Source: Shewanella sp. GD04112 (lineage in GTDB: Bacteria > Pseudomonadota > Gammaproteobacteria > Enterobacterales > Shewanellaceae). Taken from it: a stretch of 64,000 bases of DNA. A program made the position numbers and the translations under genes. Below the pieces are notes generated by a model. It was not told the origin of the DNA and ran no database searches. It saw nothing but the letters and a program-made list of their open reading frames with translations. The stretch is taken from positions 3,596,001 through 3,660,000 of the forward strand of contig NZ_JAOEAL010000001.1 in the NCBI RefSeq assembly GCF_029835735.1. Reading direction: 5' to 3'. Shown piece by piece: positions 52,927 to 61,192 of the stretch (positions are counted from its first letter, which is position 1; each line of letters opens with the position of its first letter).

Positions 52927-54267
52927 ATGGCCGATTCACCCTACAACACAACGCATGAGCATCCTTCTCTCGAACATTATTGGATGCCCTTTACCGCCAA
53001 CCGCCAGTTTAAAGCCAGCCCTCGCCTGCTCGCCCAAGCAGAAGGCATGTACTACACGGATATCAATGGCAACAAGGTATTAGACTCAACGGCTGGCTTG
53101 TGGTGTTGTAACGCCGGCCACGGGCGACGTGAGATCAGCGAAGCCGTCAGCAAGCAAATTCGCGAGATGGATTACGCACCGTCCTTCCAAATGGGTCATC
53201 CCCTCGCCTTCGAACTCGCCGAACGGTTAACTGAACTCAGTCCTGAAGGACTCAATAAAGTCTTCTTTACCAACTCGGGATCAGAGTCCGTCGATACCGC
53301 GCTTAAGATGGCGCTCTGTTACCACAGAGCCAATGGCCAAGCGTCACGCACCCGTTTTATTGGCCGAGAGCTGGGCTACCATGGCGTAGGATTTGGTGGC
53401 ATTTCAGTGGGAGGCTTGAGCAATAACCGTAAAGCCTTCAGTGGCCAACTGCTACAAGGCGTGGACCACTTGCCCCACACCTTAGATATTCAAAATTCAG
53501 CCTTTAGCCGTGGCTTGCCTAGCCTTGGTGCCGAAAAAGCCGAAGTCCTAGAACAACTCGTCACACTTCACGGCGCTGAGAATATTGCCGCCGTTATCGT
53601 TGAACCTATGTCGGGTTCGGCGGGGGTAATTTTACCGCCACAAGGTTACTTAAAACGCCTACGGGAAATCACCCAAAAATACGGCATCCTGTTGATTTTT
53701 GATGAAGTGATTACCGCCTTTGGTCGCGTCGGCGCCGCCTTTGCCAGCCAGCGCTGGGGCGTTATCCCCGACATAATCACTACGGCCAAGGCCATCAATA
53801 ATGGTGCGATCCCAATGGGCGCCGTGTTTGTGCAGGATTTTATTCACGATACCTGTATGCAAGGCCCCACCGAACTCATCGAGTTTTTCCACGGCTATAC
53901 CTATTCAGGGCATCCAGTAGCGGCGGCCGCGGCGCTCGCTACCCTGTCCATCTATGAAAACGAACAGCTATTTGAACGCAGCTTCGAACTTGAGCGTTAT
54001 TTCGAGGATGCCGTTCACAGCCTCAAAGGTTTGCCGAATGTGATTGATATCCGCAACACTGGATTGGTCGCAGGCTTCCAACTCTCGCCGAATAGCCAAG
54101 GCGTCGGTAAACGCGGTTACAGCGTGTTCGAGCATTGTTTCCATCAAGGCACGCTCGTGCGGGCGACGGGCGATATTATCGCCATATCCCCACCGTTAAT
54201 CGTAGAGAAACACCAAATAGACCAAATAGTTAACAGCCTAAGCGATGCAATTCGCGCCGTAGGATGA
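52927..54267 (+). CDS. bauA: Beta-alanine (omega-amino acid)--pyruvate aminotransferase
   Basis: A 446-residue class III PLP aminotransferase transferring the amino group of beta-alanine, or other omega-amines, to pyruvate. The N-terminus has EHYWMPFTANRQFKASPRL, typical of this group. NSGSESVDTALKMALCYHRA, LLIFDEVITAFGRVGAAFAS (PLP Asp) and ITTAKAINNGAIPMGAVFV (catalytic Lys) follow. Length matches P. aeruginosa BauA (448). AAGG lies upstream. The next gene encodes a semialdehyde dehydrogenase, so the product malonate semialdehyde can be taken to acetyl-CoA. A PuuR-like box upstream ties it to the polyamine genes; putrescine transamination is an alternative activity. Confidence 0.92.
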   Translation: MADSPYNTTHEHPSLEHYWMPFTANRQFKASPRLLAQAEGMYYTDINGNKVLDSTAGLWCCNAGHGRREISEAVSKQIREMDYAPSFQMGHPLAFELAERLTELSPEGLNKVFFTNSGSESVDTALKMALCYHRANGQASRTRFIGRELGYHGVGFGGISVGGLSNNRKAFSGQLLQGVDHLPHTLDIQNSAFSRGLPSLGAEKAEVLEQLVTLHGAENIAAVIVEPMSGSAGVILPPQGYLKRLREITQKYGILLIFDEVITAFGRVGAAFASQRWGVIPDIITTAKAINNGAIPMGAVFVQDFIHDTCMQGPTELIEFFHGYTYSGHPVAAAAALATLSIYENEQLFERSFELERYFEDAVHSLKGLPNVIDIRNTGLVAGFQLSPNSQGVGKRGYSVFEHCFHQGTLVRATGDIIAISPPLIVEKHQIDQIVNSLSDAIRAVG

Positions 54268-54318
54268 TGCACAATTTTTAATCTAACGCCCAAATTGGGG
54301 GCAATTGAAAGGTTACCT

Positions 54319-55809
54319 ATGCTGACAATGACTCATTATGTGAATGGCGAGCACACCGCCGCCAGTACAAGAAGCCAAGAGATTTTCGAACCCGCTACGG
54401 GAGAATGCCGAGGTCAGGTCTCCCTCGCGAGTCGCGACGAAGTCTCAGCCGCCATTGCTATCGCCAAATCGGCCTTCGACACTTGGTCACAGGTAACGCC
54501 CCTCAATCGTGCTCGTGTGTTATTTAAGTTTAAAGCGCTGGTCGAGCAACATATGGATGAGCTGGCGCGACTGATTACCTTAGAGCACGGTAAAGTGCTC
54601 GATGATGCGCGGGGAGAACTCATCCGCGGCCTCGAAGTCGTCGAATTTGCCTGTGGTATCCCACACTTGCTCAAAGGGGAGCATACGGAGCAGGTAGGCG
54701 GTGGTGTCGACGCTTGGTCAGTCAATCAAGCTTTAGGTGTTGTCGCAGGCATAGCGCCCTTTAACTTCCCCGTGATGGTTCCCATGTGGATGTTCCCAAT
54801 CGCGATTGCCTGCGGTAACACCTTTATTATGAAACCTTCGGAAAAAGACCCAAGCGCGATAATGCGTATTGCGGAATTACTCACCGAAGCTGGTCTCCCT
54901 GCGGGGGTATTTAACGTGGTCAACGGTGATAAAGAGGCCGTCGATACCCTGCTCAGCCATGAAGATATTCAAGCCGTCAGCTTTGTAGGCTCCACCCCAA
55001 TTGCGGAATACATTTACAGCACCGCATCTAGACACGGTAAACGGGTGCAGGCCCTCGGCGGCGCAAAAAACCATATGCTACTGATGCCGGATGCGGATTT
55101 AGATCAAGCGGTTAGTGCCCTCATGGGCGCAGCCTATGGCAGTGCGGGCGAGCGTTGCATGGCTATTTCGGTGGTATTGGCCGTGGGGGATGTGGGCGAC
55201 AAGCTAGTCGATAAATTATTACCGCAAATTCAACAGTTAAAAGTGGGCAATGGCCTCACCCCTGAGATGGAAATGGGGCCGTTGATCTCCCGCCAACACC
55301 TCGCCAAAGTCACGGAATTTGTCGACGCTGGCGTCCAAGAAGGCGCAACCTTAGTGGTGGACGGTCGTCAGTTAACCGTGGCCGATCATCAGCAGGGTTA
55401 CTTCTTAGGGGCCTGTTTATTCGATAACGTCACCCCTGAGATGCGTATTTACCGCGAAGAAATCTTCGGCCCAGTACTGTCGATTGTGCGGGTTAAGGAC
55501 TATGCCAGCGCACTGGCGCTTATCAACCAACATGAATTTGGCAATGGCACTGCCATCTTTACCCAAAGCGGTGAGGCTGCCAGACATTTTTGCCACCATG
55601 TGCAGGTCGGTATGGTAGGGGTTAACGTGCCCATTCCTGTACCTATGGCCTTCCACTCCTTTGGGGGCTGGAAACGTTCGCTCTTTGGTCCCCTGCATAT
55701 GCATGGCCCTGACGGGGTACGTTTTTATACCAAACGTAAAGCCATCACGGCGCGCTGGCCCGTAGGCAAACAGACTCAGGCTGAGTTTGTTATGCCCACC
55801 ATGAAATAA
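54319..55809 (+). CDS. mmsA: CoA-acylating (methyl)malonate-semialdehyde dehydrogenase
   Basis: A 496-residue enzyme of the MmsA/BauC group, oxidising malonate semialdehyde (or methylmalonate semialdehyde) to acetyl- or propionyl-CoA with CO2 release. Start at MLTMTHYVNGEH (54319) with GAAAGG upstream; the frame opens 8 codons earlier. FNFPVMVPMWMFPIAIACGN, FVGSTPIAEYIY, the MmsA-specific LGGAKNHMLLMPDADLD in place of ELGGK, and YGSAGERCMAISV with the catalytic Cys are diagnostic. It follows bauA by 51 bases and is followed after 17 bases by a cupin gene. Confidence 0.92.
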   Translation: MLTMTHYVNGEHTAASTRSQEIFEPATGECRGQVSLASRDEVSAAIAIAKSAFDTWSQVTPLNRARVLFKFKALVEQHMDELARLITLEHGKVLDDARGELIRGLEVVEFACGIPHLLKGEHTEQVGGGVDAWSVNQALGVVAGIAPFNFPVMVPMWMFPIAIACGNTFIMKPSEKDPSAIMRIAELLTEAGLPAGVFNVVNGDKEAVDTLLSHEDIQAVSFVGSTPIAEYIYSTASRHGKRVQALGGAKNHMLLMPDADLDQAVSALMGAAYGSAGERCMAISVVLAVGDVGDKLVDKLLPQIQQLKVGNGLTPEMEMGPLISRQHLAKVTEFVDAGVQEGATLVVDGRQLTVADHQQGYFLGACLFDNVTPEMRIYREEIFGPVLSIVRVKDYASALALINQHEFGNGTAIFTQSGEAARHFCHHVQVGMVGVNVPIPVPMAFHSFGGWKRSLFGPLHMHGPDGVRFYTKRKAITARWPVGKQTQAEFVMPTMK

Positions 55810-55826
55810 CCTCGGTGGGAGCCAAT

Positions 55827-56192
55827 ATGACAATGAGCATCACGTCGATCATTCGCTTTGCTAGCGCACAATCGCCGGTGGGAAGTTACCAAGTCGCTCC
55901 AGAAAAGCGCATCTCTGGTAATCCCACCCAGCAATTACAGAATCATTACTCTAGCCCCTGTAATCAATTCCACAGTGGAATTTGGCAAAGCGAATCAGGT
56001 GCTTGGAAAATCAACTACACTGAATACGAGTATTGCGAGATCCTCGAAGGGACCAGCATCATCACAGATCTTGAGGGGCAGTCACAAACCTTCACTGTCG
56101 GCGACCGATTTATTATTCCTGCGGGTTTTCAAGGGGTGTGGCAAGTCGTCACGCCCTGCCGCAAGGTTTATGTCATCTTCGAACAAAAGTGA
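55827..56192 (+). CDS. Small cupin protein in the beta-alanine unit
   Basis: A 121-residue single-domain cupin. Start at 55827 after GGTGGGAG; a second ATG two codons on is possible. The core reads HSGIWQSESGAWKINYTEYE, then YCEILEGTSIITDLEGQSQT and RFIIPAGFQGVWQVV. This is the DUF861 (Cupin_3) pattern. Metal-binding His residues of classical cupins are mostly absent. P. aeruginosa has a small gene, bauB, near bauA and bauC; this one occupies a similar place, but equivalence is a guess. It is tightly linked to mmsA, so it probably serves amine or beta-alanine breakdown. Confidence 0.8.
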   Translation: MTMSITSIIRFASAQSPVGSYQVAPEKRISGNPTQQLQNHYSSPCNQFHSGIWQSESGAWKINYTEYEYCEILEGTSIITDLEGQSQTFTVGDRFIIPAGFQGVWQVVTPCRKVYVIFEQK

Positions 56193-56377
56193 GTTTCATA
56201 GGGGGTGCTTTTTACCTCGTTTAACCAAGCTAAAGCGATTTAGCTTAACTCGCCATGAGGTCACAGCTACGGGGTTTCCTGGGTTGTTGTTTGGCAAAGC
56301 AACGAATGTACTAGCCTGTTTTAAAAGCTAAAAGAACTTAGTACATCCGTGTCAACCAAGAAAATGGGAGAAATACC

Positions 56378-57100
56378 GTGAATAACAACCTAAATAAAAA
56401 GCGGCTGGCACAAGTTGTTGGGCTCGCGCTAACGACCAGTTTATTCTCCGGCATTGCCGCCGCAGAAGTGTCGGGGGAAATTGGCGTAACCAATGATTAT
56501 CGCTTCCGTGGTATCTCGCAAACTGCGGGCGATCCTGCTGTTCAAGGTGGTGTCGATTGGAGTTTTGAGTCGGGATTTTCGGTCGGCGCTTGGGCCAGTA
56601 ATGTCGACTTTGATGAGCCTGGTTACAACGGTCCAGATATCGAGTACGACTTCTATGTTGCCTACGGCGGTGACATCAATGATAACGTCAGTTACGACGT
56701 GACCCTCAACCGCTATAACTATTCGGGCGAGAGTGATCTCGGCTATTTCGAAGTCACTGCTGGCGTCGAGTTTAGCGGCTTTCGCGTAGCCTATTGGTAC
56801 ACCAATGATTACGGTGGCAGCGATTTAGATTATCACTACGGCGAAATCAATTACTCCTATGAGTTTGTTGAAAACTGGAACCTCGATCTGCATTACGGCT
56901 ACAACGTAGGCGATGCCTTAGACGATGGTGAAGGCTTTGATAGCTATTCGGATTATTCCGTTGGCGTATCCACCGAATTTATGGGATTTGGCCTGTCACT
57001 CGCATGGCTTGGCACCGATTTGAGCGGCGATCAGAAAGTCTCTGACGGTGTGTGGAAAAACGATGATACCGTATTAGCAACAGTCAGCTACGCCTTCTAA
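56378..57100 (+). CDS. TorF-family putative outer-membrane porin
   Basis: A 240-residue protein with a GTG start behind GGGAGAAATACC. The signal peptide runs to SGIAAA, and the mature part starts EVSGEIGVTNDYRFRGISQT, the hallmark of the TorF/Gcw_chp family. Alternating aromatic strands (YDFYVAYGGDINDNVSYDV, YHYGEINYSYEFVENW) end with ATVSYAF, a C-terminal Phe for Bam recognition. A small beta-barrel is expected; cargo is unknown. The 185-base gap after the cupin gene contains only a weak hairpin (AAGCTAAA / TTTAGCTT), so it may be read with the bauA unit or on its own. Confidence 0.88.
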   Translation: MNNNLNKKRLAQVVGLALTTSLFSGIAAAEVSGEIGVTNDYRFRGISQTAGDPAVQGGVDWSFESGFSVGAWASNVDFDEPGYNGPDIEYDFYVAYGGDINDNVSYDVTLNRYNYSGESDLGYFEVTAGVEFSGFRVAYWYTNDYGGSDLDYHYGEINYSYEFVENWNLDLHYGYNVGDALDDGEGFDSYSDYSVGVSTEFMGFGLSLAWLGTDLSGDQKVSDGVWKNDDTVLATVSYAF

Positions 57101-57119
57101 TTAATCCCCAGCAAATAGC

Positions 57120-57146
57120 AAAAAGCCCTCTGTTGAGGGCTTTTTT
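57120..57146 (+). terminator. Terminator of the TorF-family porin gene
   Basis: AAAAAGCCCTC / GAGGGCTTTTTT with loop TGTT, 20 bases after the stop. Confidence 0.88.
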
Positions 57147-57164
57147 ACATCGCGTGATAACCGA

Positions 57165-57433
57165 TTACCAGTGACGCATCTTATGGCCTTTCACGGCATA
57201 GAAGAGAATAAACAGGTAGCAAGGTAACATCACCATATAACCGCCCTGCTGCCCCATATCGGTGGCCGAACTCGTGAGTCCCCAAAACAGTGGACCAAAA
57301 GCACCACCCGCAATCCCCATGATGAGTAATGCCGAACCTGTGCTGGTGAGCTTACCTAAACCCGACAGCGCCAGAGGCCACACCGCAGGCCAAACAATCG
57401 CATTGGCTAATCCTAAGAAGGCAATGAAGAGTA
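57165..57433 (-). pseudogene. nagP: nagP, 3' part, separated by an IS element
   Basis: This fragment holds about the last 89 codons of the N-acetylglucosamine permease. Read in the nagP frame it gives LLFIAFLGLANAIVWPAVWP, then LSGLGKLTSTGSALLIMGIAGG and the end YAVKGHKMRHW. This is the C-terminal part of a glucose/galactose-type MFS permease. It joins in frame with the 5' part at 58497-59532 if the IS element and one target copy are removed. No start codon with a ribosome site makes it a stand-alone gene. Confidence 0.9.
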
Positions 57434-57442
57434 AGGTATCAG
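57434..57442. repeat. Target-site duplication, left copy
   Basis: AGGTATCAG, identical to 58497-58505 on the other side of the IS element. Nine bases is the duplication made by IS903-type elements. Confidence 0.93.
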
Positions 57443-58496
57443 GGCGTTGTTGCCTAAATCAATCTTAGGTATGCCTTTTCCTAAAAGGGTTCCTGGTATT
57501 AATTGACCCTCTGGCGAATAGGCATACCCAGTCCTATGACTTTGTTCATCACTTTCACACCAGCCAGTGCCTCGCCGACTTGGCCGTTGTAGTCCCGCAG
57601 GCTCAATTTCGGGCTAATCAGTTGCTTGTAACGATACATAGCTGTTTCTGACAGGGAGCGTTGGTGATAGTCATTCTCTTGTTTCCATTGTTTGAGTTCA
57701 TCACTTTTCAGAGCGCTGACGGCCTCGTTTCTGGGATGACCTTCTTCCCAATAACCTGCATTTTTTCGCGGCGGTATCGTAGGTTTACACCCTCTGCGTT
57801 TCAGCAGCTTATGACATTTTTTGGTGTCATAAGCACCGTCAGCTGACACTTGTTTTACCTTGCGCCTTAGTGGGTTTAATAACGTTGGGAGAACCTCACT
57901 ATCTGCCACACTCTCTAAACTGACTTCGGCTGCGATGACTTCATGTGTGGCCGCATCTATCGCAAGGTGCAACTTACGCCAAGTTCGGCGTTTTTCCTTA
58001 CCATGTTTACGCATTTTCCATTCACCTTCGCCATATACTTTCAGTCCTGTGGCATCGACAACTAAGTGAGCAATCGCGCCTCGGCAAGGGGGGCGGTAGT
58101 TAACTTTGACTGTCTTTGCCCGCTTGCTGATGCAGCTGTAACCAGGTGAAGTTAATTGCAGACTCATCAAACTAAACACTGAGTTGAGAAAACCTTCTAG
58201 TGCTCGCAAGGGGAGATTAAACAAACCTTTGAGCATTAAGGCGGTTTCTATCGCCGTGTCACTGTATTGAAATCCCCGACCTCGACCACCATGGTGTTCA
58301 GTGTGACACCAGAGGTTGAGCGCCTGCTCGTCTATCCAAAAAGTCAGTGAGCCTCGGTTGGTCAACGCCTTGTTATATTCCGGCCAATTGGTAATGCGAG
58401 ATTTAGATTTGCCCATCTGATAGCGGTTCCTGCGTGGTATTCACAGGATCTGATCGCATCTGAGACGGAAGGTTCATTCATTTAGGCAACAACGCC
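57443..58496 (-). mobile_element. IS5-family (IS903-like) insertion sequence inside nagP
   Basis: A complete 1,054-bp element. Perfect 17-bp terminal inverted repeats GGCGTTGTTGCCTAAAT (57443-57459) and ATTTAGGCAACAACGCC (58480-58496). A 9-bp direct repeat flanks it. One transposase gene fills it, on the same strand as nagP. Length, ends and duplication fit the IS903 group of IS5. Perfect flanks point to a recent insertion. Homology to named Shewanella elements was not checked. Confidence 0.95.
57499..58416 (-). CDS. IS5-family transposase
   Basis: A 305-residue DDE transposase (IS903: 307). LVVDATGLKVYGEGEWKMRK contains the first Asp, SADGAYDTKKCHKLLKRRG the second, and the YHQRSLSETAMYRYKQLIS region has the catalytic Glu in the Y(2)R(3)E arrangement of IS4/IS5-class enzymes. 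The N-terminal half (WPEYNKALTNRGSLTFWID, then ALMLKGLFNLPLRALEGF) is the typical IS903-type DNA-binding part. The frame is intact, so the element may still be active. Confidence 0.95.
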   Translation of the reverse strand: MGKSKSRITNWPEYNKALTNRGSLTFWIDEQALNLWCHTEHHGGRGRGFQYSDTAIETALMLKGLFNLPLRALEGFLNSVFSLMSLQLTSPGYSCISKRAKTVKVNYRPPCRGAIAHLVVDATGLKVYGEGEWKMRKHGKEKRRTWRKLHLAIDAATHEVIAAEVSLESVADSEVLPTLLNPLRRKVKQVSADGAYDTKKCHKLLKRRGCKPTIPPRKNAGYWEEGHPRNEAVSALKSDELKQWKQENDYHQRSLSETAMYRYKQLISPKLSLRDYNGQVGEALAGVKVMNKVIGLGMPIRQRVN

Positions 58497-58505
58497 AGGT
58501 ATCAG
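58480..58505. repeat. Right inverted repeat and right copy of the target duplication
   Basis: ATTTAGGCAACAACGCC followed by AGGTATCAG. The first mirrors 57443-57459, the second repeats 57434-57442. Confidence 0.93.
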
Positions 58506-59532
58506 GCAAGGCCACACCGCCGAAAGGCACTAACAGCGTATTGGCAATCGCGTAGGAATTATTATCCCCAAACAGTATGGCTAAGGTCAGTAATAGCCCA
58601 AGAATCGCCGAAATCATCAGTGCCGTTGGCTGAGAGATAAAGCGAGGGATCAAGATAATGCCTAAAGTATAACCCAGCACCATACACACCATTGTATAGG
58701 AGGTCATCACGCCGTAATGCTCAACCCCGAGCGATAAGGCGAAGGTACCGATAGTATCGCCAGCAATCACCTCAACGGCCACGTACACAAATAGCGCGAT
58801 AACCCCAAATGCGAGGTTAGGATGGGACAAAGCAGCCTTGATTTGGCCTTTATCTGTGTGCTCGGCCACTTCATCTTCATTAGATAATTCTGGTAGAGGC
58901 GATTTTTTAACAGCAAGCGCCAACACCCCAATAAAGATTGCCATACCGAGGTAAGGGAAAACCAAGCTGTTTGCCATTTCATCAATTTGCACTTGGGTTA
59001 ACGTAGTGCCAATGCGGTCTTTAAAGCTATCTAGAATCAAAGCAGAGAAGACTAAGGGCGCAATCACCCCCGCACCTTTATTCAAAATGCCCATTACGCT
59101 GACGCGGGCCGCGGCAGACTCTTCAGGTCCAAGGCGAACCACGTAGGGGTTTACTGCCGTTTGTAGCAGGGTTTGGCCTGTGCCCATCACTAATTGCGCA
59201 CATAAAAACAGGCCAAATATTTGGGTCTTAGCCGCAGGAATAAATAATAGGCCTGCGAGCATCATGATGCCCATCCCCAGTGCCATACCATTTTTATAAC
59301 CGACTTTACGGATAACCCACGCCGAGGGCAGCGCGGTAAAAGTCACCGCAATGTAGAAAGAGAACAGGATTAATGAGGCTTGGAAGGGATTGAGTTGCAA
59401 AATTTGTTTTAAATAGGGCATCAAGGATCCATTCAACCAGGTTGCGAATCCGAGGATGAAAAAGAGTGCTGCCACTATCGCCATGGGGAGAAAACTGCTT
59501 TTCTGCTGGCTTTTATCGAGTGTCATTTCCAT
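58497..59532 (-). pseudogene. nagP: nagP, 5' part: N-acetylglucosamine permease truncated by an IS element
   Basis: About 345 codons of an MFS permease of the glucose/galactose (FucP-like) group: FFILGFATWLNGSLMPYLKQ, AVNPYVVRLGPEESAAARVS and LSHPNLAFGVIALFVYVAVE are conserved stretches. The frame enters the IS element and stops after seven foreign codons (WRCCLNE). Rejoining with 57165-57433 gives exactly 435 codons with stop (434 residues), so the insertion is the only lesion. The permease should lack its last two or three helices and be inactive. In Shewanella NagP imports GlcNAc without phosphorylation, so NagK acts next. It lies behind its own NagR-like operator. Confidence 0.92.
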
Positions 59533-59685
59533 AAACCTGCTTCTTATAGTAATTAATTTTTAAGGTGATGGCGGGACTAAAAACCGCTGAGTATTCCGCA
59601 CATCCGTATCGCAACTCGTCTGCAATGGCTAATGTTATCATCCAAACGCACCATTGTTTCAGTGATGTTAAAACAAACAACACAA

Positions 59686-59703
59686 AAAGACAACGCTGTC
59701 ATT
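59686..59703. promoter_or_regulatory. NagR-like operator upstream of nagP
   Basis: The 18-mer AAAGACAACGCTGTCATT is an imperfect palindrome. From memory it matches 17 of 18 positions of the LacI-family NagR consensus AATGACARCGYTGTCATT. It lies about 155 bases upstream of the nagP start and downstream of the nagX terminator, so nagP has its own regulated promoter. The nagR gene is not in the window. Confidence 0.72.
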
Positions 59704-59811
59704 TGCGATTTAGCCCGCAAAATGGCCAGATTTGCCCCAAAATGAGCCATAAACACTCAGTTAACCGCTGATTTACAACCAAAGATGCTCTGCGCCCTTT
59801 GTTTGCTAGAA

Positions 59812-59843
59812 ATAAAAAAGCCACAGAGATTAGTCTGTGGCTT
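59812..59843 (-). terminator. Intrinsic terminator of the nagK-nagB-nagA-nagX unit
   Basis: On the minus strand AAGCCACAGA / TCTGTGGCTT with a 5-base loop is followed by TTTTTATTTC. It lies 22 bases past the nagX stop. Confidence 0.85.
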
Positions 59844-59865
59844 GAGGGAAAATCAGATATCGACG

Positions 59866-61053
59866 TTAGATCCGCACAAAAATGTTGCGACGATACATCC
59901 AATACAGCACTAACCATTGAACGGTGAGCAAACCAATCACGGCCGCTAAGGGCTGAGCATTTTCTGGCAATGCCGCGATAACGCCACCGAACACACTCTG
60001 GGCGATATACTTCCAATCCACCAGACTGGACGCCAGATAAATAATGATGGCGTTAGTGCCTATCACCACAAAAATAAAGGCGAGCTTTTGCCATTTGAGC
60101 ACATCCACTAGGGCATAAAACAGCGCTAACAACAGCATGCTCCAACCGCTAGTGACCAACACAAAAGAGCTTGTCCACAGCTCTTTATTGACGGGAATAA
60201 CCCCATCCAGCAACCAGCCTAGGGCCAAACAAACACCACCGGCAACGCTCAATAGACCAACCTTAGCCCACTCCCCTTTTGGATGGGATTTCACAATAAA
60301 GTGACCGACAAACACACCCGCTAAGGCGTTGACTACGGCGGGCAGTGTCGATAACACGCCTTCAGGATCGGGCGTTCGTCCTTGATAACTCACTCCTGGC
60401 AATAAAAGGCTATCCACATAAGCATTGATTGACTCAGTGGGTGATAACACTCCAGCCTGTCCACCAGGAAACGGCAACCAGAGTTGCACCGCGCCATAAG
60501 CCACTAATATGCCCAAGGCCACCAGCACTTGGGTCCGTAAACTGGTATGCCACACCAGCAAGGCGGCAAAAAACCACGCAAAGGCAATTCGACCTAATAC
60601 GCTGGCATAACGGACTTTTTCAGGATCGGCAGGCGCCCCCGTTCCCCAACCATGGTTGTAAAGAATGCCAAGCAACAACAGAAGAAACAGCCGTTTAATC
60701 CCGTGGCGATACACTGGCATGCGCTCATGCATAGGCAATTTATCTAAGCGTTTTGGCGATAATCCAAGGGCAACACCAGAGAGGAATATAAACAGCGGAA
60801 AAATCAAATCATAGAAGCGAAACCCATTCCACTCGCTATGGTGCATTTGGGTATCACCCCATTGCCAGCCAGCCCAGCCCGTCAAGATAAGCAAGGCGCC
60901 AAATAGGGCTTCGCCACCCAAAATCCAAAACATATCGAAGCCACGCAAGGCATCGAGGGACATCAACCGCGGTTTTGACTGACGCTTTTTCGCGGCAGCA
61001 TCCTGAGCATTCACGCCCGTATTGGCGACAGATTCCGGTGCAGTCGTACTCAT
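59866..61053 (-). CDS. nagX: NagX, membrane protein of GlcNAc utilisation (DUF5009-like)
   Basis: A 395-residue membrane protein related to heparan-alpha-glucosaminide N-acetyltransferase. A polar N-terminus of about 30 residues precedes RLMSLDALRGFDMFWILGGE, the opening of the family. FRFYDLIFPLFIFLSGVALG and VMTHS-type conserved helices follow; about 11 membrane segments are likely. Start chosen at 61053 with AAAGGA upstream. The biochemical role is unsettled: it may transport chitooligosaccharides or transfer acetyl groups. It is next to nagA and the last gene before a strong terminator. Confidence 0.9.
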   Translation of the reverse strand: MSTTAPESVANTGVNAQDAAAKKRQSKPRLMSLDALRGFDMFWILGGEALFGALLILTGWAGWQWGDTQMHHSEWNGFRFYDLIFPLFIFLSGVALGLSPKRLDKLPMHERMPVYRHGIKRLFLLLLLGILYNHGWGTGAPADPEKVRYASVLGRIAFAWFFAALLVWHTSLRTQVLVALGILVAYGAVQLWLPFPGGQAGVLSPTESINAYVDSLLLPGVSYQGRTPDPEGVLSTLPAVVNALAGVFVGHFIVKSHPKGEWAKVGLLSVAGGVCLALGWLLDGVIPVNKELWTSSFVLVTSGWSMLLLALFYALVDVLKWQKLAFIFVVIGTNAIIIYLASSLVDWKYIAQSVFGGVIAALPENAQPLAAVIGLLTVQWLVLYWMYRRNIFVRI

Positions 61054-61192
61054 ACCATTATCCTTTATTATTGTTATTTCACTTATTTTATAACTTTTGA
61101 GCAAAATGCAGACTGTACAATAAAAAAAACTTAGCCCCTGTCATCAAAATAAGACAAGGGCCAAGGTTAACGCTTTACTGACTCAACCCACA

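Larger units (their letters stand above)
59533..59865. other. nagX-nagP intergenic region
   Basis: About 330 bases holding the nagX terminator (59812-59843) and a NagR-like operator (59686-59703). No gene is seen. Confidence 0.6.

Noticed and set aside
55858..56331. 157-codon plus-strand frame overlapping the cupin gene
   Set aside because: The cupin frame has a recognisable fold and a good ribosome site; this one is out of frame and shows no family.
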